Origin: Cesiribacteraceae bacterium YIM B00369
Lineage (GTDB): Bacteria; Bacteroidota; Bacteroidia; Cytophagales; Cyclobacteriaceae
Assembly: GCA_017948555.1 (NCBI GenBank)
Contig: JAFMYY010000032.1
Span: 2,041 to 44,448, forward strand
Direction: 5' to 3'
Length of the DNA stretch: 42,408 nucleotides
In this document: positions 35,523 to 42,408 of the stretch, in pieces
Layout: each line of letters opens with the position of its first letter
Position numbering within the stretch: the stretch's first letter is position 1
Program-made: the position numbers and the translations under genes
Notes under the pieces: generated by a model
What the model was told of the DNA's origin: nothing
Database searches by the model: none
Seen by the model: only the letters and a program-made list of their open reading frames with translations

Positions 35523-35638
35523 AGTATGTGTCGAGGGTATGAATTCGCGGACTGCATGCTCTTCCCGGCATAAAACACCCCCGGGCCAGTTAAAAAGCCT
35601 GGCGGAGAAGTAAAAAGAAAGTATAACCAAAAAAACAA

Positions 35639-36226
35639 ATGATCATGATTAAGATTGCAATTATCACAGGAAGTACACGCCCGACGCGGGTAAATAAGCA
35701 AGTTGCACAATGGGCTTATGAAAAGGCAAAAGAGCGCAGTGATGCTGCCTTTGAACTGGTGGATATAGCCGAATATGAACTTCCGCTTTTAGATGAACCT
35801 CTTTCGCCATTCTTTAAACAGTACACCCATGAACATACAAAAAGGTGGTCTGAAAAAATTGAGGCTTTCGATGGGTATGTGTTCGTAACACCAGAGTACA
35901 ATCACAGCACCTCCGGAGCGCTCAAAAACGCTATTGATTTTTTATATCACGAATGGGAAAACAAAGCAGCGGGCTTTGTGAGCTACGGAGGATCGTCCAA
36001 CGGAACAAGAGCTGTTGAGCACCTGAGACTTATCATGGGCGAGTTGATGGTGGCAGACGTTCGGCCACAAGTCGCGCTATCCCTGATTTCGAATTTTGAG
36101 GGATATACCACCTTTCGACCAACTGCTGATCATGAAAGCCAGCTGTATATCATGCTTGAACAGGTTATTTTGTGGTCCACTGCATTGAAATCGCTTCGAT
36201 CACCCAAGGTGGAGAAAGCTTTATAA
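35639..36226 (+). CDS. NADPH-dependent FMN reductase
   Basis: The protein has 195 residues, a flavodoxin-like fold. The phosphate loop IITGSTRPTRVNKQVAQWA binds FMN. The second signature TPEYNHSTSGALKNAIDF (about 82-99) is the classic flavin motif of the ArsH/ChrR/AzoR-like family. A second in-frame ATG lies at 35645 and is an equally good start. Such enzymes reduce quinones, azo dyes or chromate. It is 116 bp after the DoxX gene and probably belongs to the HxlR 3 regulon. Confidence 0.92.
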   Translation: MIMIKIAIITGSTRPTRVNKQVAQWAYEKAKERSDAAFELVDIAEYELPLLDEPLSPFFKQYTHEHTKRWSEKIEAFDGYVFVTPEYNHSTSGALKNAIDFLYHEWENKAAGFVSYGGSSNGTRAVEHLRLIMGELMVADVRPQVALSLISNFEGYTTFRPTADHESQLYIMLEQVILWSTALKSLRSPKVEKAL

Positions 36227-36612
36227 CCGCTTGAGGTAGTTTTCAATCATTGAAAAATATAGGTTAGGGGTAGCATATGAATGAAATAGAGTCCTGTTGG
36301 AGGATTGGATTCTTTCCGGAAATAACAGTTGAGTAGTAGGGAATGGTTTTGCTCAGAGGAAAAACGGAAAGGATTGGAATAGTGAGTGTAGACTCTGTTA
36401 CATATGCCCCCGAACACTATATGTTTCCATTCATTCCCTGGCTGTTCCAATCTACAAACCAGGATCCTGTAAAGCGAACGAAATTCTATCCATGTTTTCC
36501 TGAATCGTATTTTGGAACAGCTACTATTCTTTTGTTAATGCCCTAAGGCGAATTTTTAGGACGTATAATTTATCGTTCATCTCACTTTTATTTCCCTTGC
36601 CCATTTTGTAAG
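36227..36612. other. Gene-free stretch before the IS21 remnant
   Basis: Short frames occur on both strands but none has a recognisable or sensible product. The stretch probably holds debris of the deleted N-terminal part of the IS element. Confidence 0.4.
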
Positions 36613-37071
36613 GGAACTGCAGGTGAATATTTCTCAAAAGGAGAATCTGTATTGATCAGTGGAGCCACCGGTTATGGGAAGAGCTTCCTTGCCTCTGTTT
36701 TAGGAAAAAGGGCCTGCGCTCAGGGTTATACAGTAGCCTATTTTAATGTACAGAAGCTCCTGCTCCGAACAAAGATGGCTCGTCTGGATGGCACCATTTA
36801 TAAGTTCCTTGAAAAGATGGCTAAAATAGATCTGCTCATCCTGGATGATTTCGGCTTAACTCCCCTGGAGCAGCAACAATGGATGGACTTAATGGAGATG
36901 ATTGAGGACCGGCACGGCCGGACATCTACCATCATTGCCAGGCAGTTGCCGGTAGCAAACTGGTACGGTGTCATAGGGGAAGAAACCATTGCCGATGCTA
37001 TTCTGGACCGGCTGGTTCACGCCTCCTACAGAATCGAATTAAAAGGAGAGAGTTTAAGAAAAAAACGATAA
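36613..37071 (+). pseudogene. istB: 5'-truncated IS21-family istB
   Basis: The readable protein (GEYFSKGESVLISGATGYGK and on) is the ATPase helper of IS21 transposition. It has Walker A GATGYGKS, Walker B LLILDDFGL and the C-terminal VIGEETIADAILDRLVHASY, ending normally at TAA. About 80-100 N-terminal residues expected in IstB (~245 aa) are missing, and no istA transposase gene lies upstream. It is a dead fragment that marks a former IS21 insertion and the boundary between the detoxification block and the integrase module. Confidence 0.85.
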
Positions 37072-37140
37072 TATTGTCAGACCATCACGTTCCCTGAACC
37101 ATGATTCTATCTGAGGGGGTCAATATCCGAATTAAGGGAG

Positions 37141-37329
37141 CATCACCGAAATATCCACTTTAACGATCTTGGCCGTGTGTGGGCAAAAGGGGAGTTGCCG
37201 GAAAAGTGGCACGATGGTTTCGGGGGCGGCCTTTACCTCATCCCGGCCAAGCTTATCCTGCTGCAGGGAATTATTGGGACTTCTGAGGAGGATGTGCTTC
37301 CTTATTTTTCTGTTGGAGTTAGATTTTAA
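37141..37329 (+). pseudogene. 3' tail of a BamA-like outer-membrane beta-barrel gene
   Basis: A 62-codon open tail ending at TAA 37327-37329 reads FNDLGRVWAKGELPEKWHDG, then GGGLYLIPAKL, then VLPYFSVGVRF. The last segment ends in an aromatic residue, as barrel C-terminal strands do, and the GRVW-xxGE-xxxKWHxxxGGG pattern is that of surface-antigen (BamA/TamA) barrels. There is no start or signal in the window, so it is a fragment left by deletion or island insertion. Confidence 0.7.
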
Positions 37330-37509
37330 GGAAGGCCGCAATTTAAAATTTCCTCTAACTACACAACTACAAAACTACTGCGACTACAATTAGATGATCT
37401 TTTTATTATTGTATTTAGTTGATAATAAATGAGTTATGGAAGTGTAGTAATGTAGTCAGTGTAGTTTTAAAAAAATATAAGTTAAAATACATGGGAGGAT
37501 AAAAAAATT

Positions 37510-37532
37510 AAAGCACTCATAATGAGTGCTTT
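37510..37532 (-). terminator. Intrinsic terminator of the vapE operon
   Basis: AAAGCACTCAT (37510-37520) and ATGAGTGCTTT (37522-37532) form a perfect 11-bp stem. On the minus strand it is followed by a T-run (37507-37501). It lies 58 bp after the stop of the VapE-like gene. Confidence 0.8.
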
Positions 37533-37589
37533 ATAGGTTCCGGTTCTTTTTGAAATTATGGCTTTGAAAGCTGTTGTAGTTGTTACTTA

Positions 37590-38864
37590 CTACCTTTCTC
37601 TGTTTCTGTTCATTTCATTTTTCAGATCAGCTTGATATTTTGCTTCATCAAAATCGGTTCGTTCTTTGACAGGGTAGGTGTTTCTGGGTTGGCCATTTAT
37701 TCGCTTAGATACCTTTTTTCCAAATCCAAATTTATCCATTGCTGTGGATAGCTTCCGGATGGAAAGTTTCATGTTGGACCATGTATTTATTTTACTTAAT
37801 ATCTCAGAAGGCATTAAAAATTGAACTTTCTCATGATTAGGTTCACAGGGCTCATATAGCTTCAAGAGCCATTCTTCTTCCGGAGAGATTTGGCGGTAAA
37901 TCTCATTAATTTTATTAAGTTGCTGAATTTCTTCCTTAGTGAACCAATAGCAGGCGCCATTATCAAGTAAATGCAAAGCTTGTGCCCAAACCATTTTCAT
38001 GTCTACTTCGTGATCTATATCAATATCCTCTGCAGTTATTACCAAGTATCTTCTATTTTCGGTATCTGTCAGGAATTTTGGGTTATTCACACTTCCCATA
38101 AAGCTGCACACCCTATTCCTTTTCCGAGTAAAGCGATGCCAGGTTTTCCGGTTGGTTACTGAAGGAGCTGTTATAATAGCCTTCATAGAATTAAAATCCT
38201 TTCCAAAGATGGTTTCCAGTTGGTCATCAATATTAACAAACCACTTTTCAGCTAAAAAATTAGAAGTATTCTGGTCCGTTAAAGAAGGGTTGATGTGGGA
38301 GCAAACTAAGAACTCCTGCATTTCAGGAGGGCAGAGTTTATTCAGCCAGGTTGTTTTACCTACCCCCTGGCCACCTACAAGGATAAGACAGGTTTGGTTA
38401 ATTCCTTTTGTTAAGGCCGTGGCAACACTGGCAATTAACCATTTTTCTAAATAAGGTTTCCAAAGATCCTTTAGTTTCAGCTCATCCACCCTAATATCAG
38501 CAATGGTTAGGGTATCTGCCAATTCCTGTATATAATCAGTTTTTCCGTCATAAAGAGGCAGGTTATTAAAATAGCTCTTTATAGGATTATGCTTTTTTAC
38601 CAGCTTAGAATTTAGAATCTTTAACAGTAATTTATCAGATGCTTGGAATCCATCCAGCTGCAGGTCTATCCAGATTGAATTGATAAATGCTTCATCCAGT
38701 AAAGAAAATTCTTTATTTTCCAGAGGACGCACTTCTACTTCCTGTGTCAATACATTTCTTCTAAACTCATATTTCAGGTCTAAATAGTCCTTAATTTCCA
38801 GAATATTGTGCTTTTTTCCATTATTTTCCTTTTCCTTCTTCTCAATCTTTTTGTGATGAAGCAT
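37590..38864 (-). CDS. VapE/VirE-like superfamily 3 helicase
   Basis: The protein has 424 residues. An N-terminal helical part (about 1-130) is followed by a phage/plasmid-type helicase domain: Walker A GGQGVGKT (164-171), FVNIDD (Walker B, about 213-218), and the NNPKFLTDTENRRYLVI sensor and arginine-finger stretch around 255-275. This is the pattern of virulence-associated protein E (PF05272) and satellite replication helicases, which act at the element's origin. No primase domain is visible in this protein. It overlaps the preceding gene by 23 bases and ends an apparent int-side operon. Confidence 0.87.
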   Translation of the reverse strand: MLHHKKIEKKEKENNGKKHNILEIKDYLDLKYEFRRNVLTQEVEVRPLENKEFSLLDEAFINSIWIDLQLDGFQASDKLLLKILNSKLVKKHNPIKSYFNNLPLYDGKTDYIQELADTLTIADIRVDELKLKDLWKPYLEKWLIASVATALTKGINQTCLILVGGQGVGKTTWLNKLCPPEMQEFLVCSHINPSLTDQNTSNFLAEKWFVNIDDQLETIFGKDFNSMKAIITAPSVTNRKTWHRFTRKRNRVCSFMGSVNNPKFLTDTENRRYLVITAEDIDIDHEVDMKMVWAQALHLLDNGACYWFTKEEIQQLNKINEIYRQISPEEEWLLKLYEPCEPNHEKVQFLMPSEILSKINTWSNMKLSIRKLSTAMDKFGFGKKVSKRINGQPRNTYPVKERTDFDEAKYQADLKNEMNRNRER

Positions 38865-39366
38865 TTAATAATTGTTTTAGGTGCTGAATTTCCTGCCTGT
38901 TCCGTTCGTTACACTTTTTATTCAAAAGGGCAAAAAGAGTTGTTTTTTCTCCATCATTTAATTCATCTATAAGATTCATTAAAGCAAATGGAATTTGGAT
39001 TGTATTTTCCTGGTATAGTTGTTTCGCTTCAAAAACTAACTGGTCTTTACCCCTTGATATCCATTGTGGGAAATCTAATATACCATGGATGATGCACAGT
39101 GCTTCAAAAGATTCTTTTACTTCAAGAAGCTTCGAATGCTTTTTAGAAGTCCCCAATGAAAGTTGAAAATTCTCTAACTGGAGGTCCGAAATAATGGATT
39201 CCGTCTGATGTTGATAGTCGATTAGAGCCTTGATTACCAGATTCTGAATAGAAATAAACTTATAGCTTACTTTGCCTTCATTAGCCAAATATTGCAGGTT
39301 TTCCTGCAGCTTTATTACTGCTTTCTCAAAGGCTTGGTTGACTCTATTATAGGAGGAGTCAGCCAT
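38842..39366 (-). CDS. Unknown helical protein of the island replication operon
   Basis: The protein has 174 residues. It is mostly helical, with a coiled-coil-like N-terminal half. No known domain is recognised. It overlaps the VapE-like gene by 23 bases and the HTH gene by 8, so it is translated together with them. A role in replication or maintenance of the island is likely only by position. Confidence 0.6.
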   Translation of the reverse strand: MADSSYNRVNQAFEKAVIKLQENLQYLANEGKVSYKFISIQNLVIKALIDYQHQTESIISDLQLENFQLSLGTSKKHSKLLEVKESFEALCIIHGILDFPQWISRGKDQLVFEAKQLYQENTIQIPFALMNLIDELNDGEKTTLFALLNKKCNERNRQEIQHLKQLLNASSQKD

Positions 39367-39664
39367 TCCTGTAGCCTCCTTTCCCTGGGTCAGAATCTTT
39401 AAGAGCTCTCAGACAATCAGATTTCAGGTAATAGACCCAGCCTTCAACCACTTTTGGTGTAAGAATGCCTTTGCTACGCCAGTTGTTAAGTGTGGCCCTG
39501 GAGCATTTAAACAACTCCATAGTTTGGGAAACGGTAAGGAATTCATCTTTATCCTTTTTGTGAGTGCTTAAAAGTTGTTCTACCCTTTCAAGGGTGTTTT
39601 GGAAGTGCCTAAACTGCTCTTCGGACATAGTTACCAGCACTGTGGTTTTTTGTGGCTCTTGCAT
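39359..39664 (-). CDS. HTH_17/excisionase-like DNA-binding protein
   Basis: The ATG at 39664 is preferred; the longest frame uses a TTG at 39700 with 12 more residues. The protein has 101 residues. An N-terminal helix is followed by a MerR-like winged HTH (LTVSQTMELFKCSRATLNNW and then RSKGILTPKVVEGWVYYLKS). Such small proteins act as excisionases or AlpA-like activators of integrative elements. Here it lies between the integrase side and the VapE-like helicase, as in many Bacteroidota islands. A 31-bp hairpin separates it from the gene before it. Confidence 0.78.
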   Translation of the reverse strand: MQEPQKTTVLVTMSEEQFRHFQNTLERVEQLLSTHKKDKDEFLTVSQTMELFKCSRATLNNWRSKGILTPKVVEGWVYYLKSDCLRALKDSDPGKGGYRNG

Positions 39665-39722
39665 ATGTAAATTATATTTATGTTTTACTTTCTTATGCAA
39701 GAATATAGAAAAGACAAAGCCT

Positions 39723-39753
39723 CAAGTTAGGATCCTAAGGTAATCCTAACTTG
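39723..39753 (-). terminator. Hairpin between the two halves of the integrase-side cluster
   Basis: CAAGTTAGGAT (39723-39733) and ATCCTAACTTG (39743-39753) form a perfect 11-bp stem with a 9-nt loop. It lies 5 bp after the stop of the 40487 gene. On the minus strand a T-rich stretch follows, so it probably ends the integrase transcript or attenuates it. Confidence 0.65.
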
Positions 39754-39758
39754 GGATT

Positions 39759-40487
39759 TTACATTATTACTAAGTTTGCGGCTTTGGAGTAATTATCCCG
39801 CTCTAACCAATTTTTTACAATATTCAATTGAGCCACTTTTTTTGTAGACCTGTCCCGTGGGGGTGTTCTTATGATTTCATTAGCTTCCTTATTTTTGTTT
39901 TGTAGTGAACTAAGGCTAAACCCATAGTATTCGGCCAATGTATTTAAACCATGTTTTCTAATCCCATAGGTTTTTGAAAGATCCTCTACCGTTCCACTTT
40001 CTTCTAACAGCAATGTTCTAAGACAAACATGAATAGCGTCTAATTTTTCAGGCCAGTTTTCTTTAGGCGAGAATAAAGCGTTACTGACTCCTAGATTTTC
40101 ATAAATTAAATAGGAGCCCCAAGGGTAAGACTGCAGGTTATAGGAAAAATTAAACATTGAAGAGTTAACGGCATTAAAAAAGGCAAATCTCAATTCCTCC
40201 CAATTTGTCAGGCCATCCGGTGAGTATTTCTTGTCATTGTACAGCCGTAACTCCTCTTGCATTTTTCCTAACAAGGAATCATTAAAGGAATACAGTTCTT
40301 TGAATTGAAAAATAAGCTCCTTTTCCTGAGGGTTTACCAGTTCATCTGCTTGCTGGAAAACAATACCTAATTTTTCTTCCAATTCTTTTGGGTAGGCCTC
40401 AATGTCTGGGTGTAAACTAATCCCCTTCATGAAGGGAATCATCTTGTGGAGGCAATCTAATGCCGTTAAAACATCTTTGATTTCCAT
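39759..40487 (-). CDS. Unknown protein next to the integrase
   Basis: The protein has 242 residues. It appears mostly helical, and the C-terminal portion has a possible HTH (TVEDLSKTYGIRKHGLNTLA followed by a second helix). No family is recognised. It starts 13 bp after the integrase stop codon, so it is probably in the same transcript, and it is followed by a hairpin. A regulatory role in integration or excision is possible, by position only. Confidence 0.6.
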   Translation of the reverse strand: MEIKDVLTALDCLHKMIPFMKGISLHPDIEAYPKELEEKLGIVFQQADELVNPQEKELIFQFKELYSFNDSLLGKMQEELRLYNDKKYSPDGLTNWEELRFAFFNAVNSSMFNFSYNLQSYPWGSYLIYENLGVSNALFSPKENWPEKLDAIHVCLRTLLLEESGTVEDLSKTYGIRKHGLNTLAEYYGFSLSSLQNKNKEANEIIRTPPRDRSTKKVAQLNIVKNWLERDNYSKAANLVIM

Positions 40488-40500
40488 CTTCTAATTTATG

Positions 40501-41733
40501 TTAGTCCCATGCACTTTGCATTGCCCTGTTTTTTTCGTCCTCTGTGTAGCCGATGTACCGGTACATTGTTTTTAGGTCACTATGGCCGGTGAAGCTCATT
40601 ACGATATGAGGAGGGATTCCTCTCTCAAGGCATTGGGTTATAAAGGTTCTTCTTCCTGTGTGGCTACTAATTGCCTCGGACAAAGAAATAAAAGAAGAAT
40701 CAACTTTGTTGCCGCTGATTTTTTGCCTCTGAACTTTCCTTTCCAGTTCAGTCAGTTCGGCTAGTTCTTTTAAATAGTCGTTATATTTTTGAGAGCTTTT
40801 CTTGGGTAACCCATTCGGGTACTTTTCCAGAATGGATTTACTAATCTTGTTCAGTGGGATTGTAAGTTGGCCTCCGGTTTTTTGTGAACGAAGGTGAATG
40901 GTGTCATCGATTATATGCTTCTGATCCAGGATCATTATATCAGAAACCCTTAAGCCCGTTACACATTGTAAAACGAAAAGATCCCTGGTTTCATCCAGTC
41001 TTTTGCTCTTTGTGAGATCAAAGCCAATCAGGTGGTCAAGTTCTTTCTTATTTAAGAAGACGACAGGCTTTTCTTCCTTAAGGACTTTGTACCGCATAAA
41101 GTCAGTGGTAGAGTGGTATCCTTGTTCCTGCGCCCAGTTTAAAAAAGCTTTGATGCGCTTAAAGTAGCTACCGATGGTGTTGTTTTCCAGCCCTTCTTCT
41201 TCCAGAAAGGAAGTGAAGTCATGAAAGAACTTTTTATCAAAGCTCTCGAAATTTAACTTAAAAGTTGGTTTGGCCTTTTTGTAGGCTTTAAGCTTTGTGA
41301 GTACTGGTTTGTAGGCTCTCGTAGTGGAACCTCTGCGCTTTTGGTGAGAGGATAATGAGGGTGACTGGTAGAATTCCTCAAATGCCTTTTCAAAAGAAAT
41401 TCCTGAGCCAGGTTTTGATGTAGGTTCTTCTTTCTTCTCCTGAATGGCTGCTTCAATTTCTTCTTTGGCTGGGATGCGTCCATCGGTGAGGCACTTCATA
41501 AAGAATTCCTCCGTTCGTTCTTTTAGTGCCTCCAGGTGTTCGTTTATTAGCTTCTCCTGAGGTGTTACTTTTCGGGCAGAACCACAGCGCTGTTCTTTCA
41601 CCATCCACCGGTCAACGGGGACAGTATAGGGAGAGGTAATTCTTATGGTGCTTCCCTTATAAAATATCTTCAGGAAGAGCCGTGCCTTATCCTTACCGGC
41701 AGGGTTAGTTAGGTAAAATTTAAAGGTTGCCAT
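40501..41733 (-). CDS. Tyrosine-type site-specific integrase
   Basis: The protein has 410 residues. The N-terminal arm-binding region (1-110) includes the FKFYLTNPAGKDKARLFLKI strand pair typical of Bacteroidota integrases. A SAM-like core-binding domain spans about 115-215. The catalytic domain has Arg262 (TGLRVSD), Lys285, His358-Arg361 (SHTGRRTF), His384 (GHSDLKTM) and the nucleophile Tyr393. All six active-site residues are present, so it should be functional. The start (ATG, 41731-41733) is 13 bp before three GTGTACAC palindromes and 153 bp from the right direct repeat, as expected for the enzyme that mobilises this island. Confidence 0.95.
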   Translation of the reverse strand: MATFKFYLTNPAGKDKARLFLKIFYKGSTIRITSPYTVPVDRWMVKEQRCGSARKVTPQEKLINEHLEALKERTEEFFMKCLTDGRIPAKEEIEAAIQEKKEEPTSKPGSGISFEKAFEEFYQSPSLSSHQKRRGSTTRAYKPVLTKLKAYKKAKPTFKLNFESFDKKFFHDFTSFLEEEGLENNTIGSYFKRIKAFLNWAQEQGYHSTTDFMRYKVLKEEKPVVFLNKKELDHLIGFDLTKSKRLDETRDLFVLQCVTGLRVSDIMILDQKHIIDDTIHLRSQKTGGQLTIPLNKISKSILEKYPNGLPKKSSQKYNDYLKELAELTELERKVQRQKISGNKVDSSFISLSEAISSHTGRRTFITQCLERGIPPHIVMSFTGHSDLKTMYRYIGYTEDEKNRAMQSAWD

Positions 41734-41745
41734 TTCAAACTGTTT

Positions 41746-41774
41746 GTGTACACCGTGTACACTATGGTGTACAC
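41746..41774. promoter_or_regulatory. Three GTGTACAC palindromes upstream of the integrase
   Basis: GTGTACAC, itself a perfect 8-bp palindrome, occurs at 41746-41753, 41755-41762 and 41767-41774. It is shared with the two GTGTACA boxes at 1759-1777 inside the left end. They are either integrase/excisionase arm sites or operators of the integrase promoter; both could be true. Confidence 0.6.
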
Positions 41775-41885
41775 TTTATGTAAATATAGATGATTTACAT
41801 TAGTCTTCAATAGACAATCCAAAATAAAAAATTGCCTCAATGGCTTAAATAAGGCATATTATAATAAAATGATAGCTAAAGGTGT

Positions 41886-41940
41886 GAATCCTGATGGGAT
41901 CACTAAAAACCGATTAATTTACGAATTAAGCGGTTTTTTT
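41886..41940 (+). repeat. attR-like direct repeat (tRNA 3'-end remnant plus terminator)
   Basis: This is the right copy of the 1697-1751 repeat, with 5 mismatches in 55. It also reads GAATCCTGATGGGATCAC and then a terminator hairpin and T-run. The changes at the outermost stem pair (C-G at left, A-T here) are compensatory, so the hairpin is kept. An inner pair (C-G at left) is A-G here, one mismatch. No complete tRNA is seen on either side. Confidence 0.75.
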
Positions 41941-42408
41941 GTTTTATTGGTTTAAAAAAATATCTGGCTTGGTTGTTTTTCTAAATCAACCGGAAAATTT
42001 GGGGGCTGCTTTTTGACACGATGTTCTGATTGTTGAAAGAAATCAGGAGATTTACGATTCAGGAGTGATAAAAGCATCCTGATCCCAAATGCTGTAAATG
42101 TCATAGGATTAGCATCATACCAAATGCTCGCTTGTAATATTTCTGATCTGAAATCCCTCCATGTGAGGCAACGGAAATAAACACAATAAACTTCTTAAAT
42201 TATCTTCATTTGAGCTCTTAGACCTGTCAAATCAGGTGTAACAGAGGGGGCAGGCTTATAAGAAAAATCGATTTGAATAAGCATTTTTATCAATTGTTTT
42301 TTGGTGTTCCTGTTTTAGGAAAGTTTGAAGCCCTTTCCACTCCTCAGAACGTACCTGAACTCAAAAAAGACAGCGTCCAGAAAAGTGTGTAAATGAAAAT
42401 TCAGGCTC
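41941..42408. other. Right flank, nothing recognised
   Basis: No gene is supported. A short open stretch near 42200-42391 lacks a start and any recognisable motif. This should be the chromosomal (or next-island) side of the right junction. Confidence 0.4.

Noticed and set aside
36343-36546. 67-codon plus-strand frame before the istB fragment
   Set aside because: It has no motif, composition unlike the neighbouring genes, and lies in IS debris.
42200-42391. Open stretch at the right edge as a gene end
   Set aside because: About 55 codons with no start codon and no recognised motif; the window ends too soon to judge.

Overview
The window looks like a Bacteroidota chromosome segment. The DNA is AT-rich, start regions mostly lack strong Shine-Dalgarno sequences, TAnnTTTG-type promoter elements occur, and the tyrosine recombinase, VapE-like helicase and IS21 remnant are of Bacteroidota type. 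I cannot name a genus from the sequence alone. The dominant structure is a probable integrated island of about 40.2 kb. It is bounded by a 55-bp imperfect direct repeat (50/55 identical) at 1697-1751 and 41886-41940. Each copy reads like a tRNA 3' end followed by an intrinsic terminator, and the integrase gene lies just inside the right copy. GTGTACA boxes occur inside both ends.

Layout: (i) 1-1696, left flank with one small HTH-type gene and a strong terminator. (ii) 1845-18062, defence block: a divergent reverse transcriptase of the Abi/DRT kind; a complete type I restriction-modification operon (hsdR-hsdM-hsdS) translationally coupled to two DUF262 (GmrSD-like) genes; a Septu-like AAA ATPase plus HNH nuclease pair; two genes with HEPN-like motifs, the first split by one in-frame TAA; and a convergent gene for a PD-(D/E)XK-like protein. 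(iii) 18063-19520, a gene-free stretch with four ~100-bp inverted-repeat elements and further solitary copies. (iv) 19521-36226, an electrophile/oxidative-stress detoxification block. It holds three HxlR regulators with an N-terminal cysteine, an SDR, NTF2-like proteins, an ALDH, an old yellow enzyme, OsmC, two alpha/beta hydrolases, an AraC regulator, a DMT efflux protein, DoxX and an FMN reductase. Several decayed paralogous copies show past tandem duplication. (v) 36600-37330, scars: an IS21 istB fragment and the 3' tail of a BamA-like outer-membrane gene. (vi) 37590-41733, island maintenance module on the minus strand: integrase, unknown gene, HTH protein, unknown gene, VapE-like helicase.

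How it fits together: integrase, HTH and VapE resemble the core of phage-satellite or integrative islands, but no relaxase, coupling ATPase or secretion genes are visible. Transfer, if any, would need a helper. The cargo combines several probable anti-phage systems with a redox-stress resistance cluster. The most unusual items are the NTF2-NTF2-truncated-globin fusion, the DUF262 pair fused into the type I RM operon, the nonsense-split HEPN-like gene beside a second HEPN-like gene, and the hairpin-repeat array. All family calls come from motif reading only; no database search was run.
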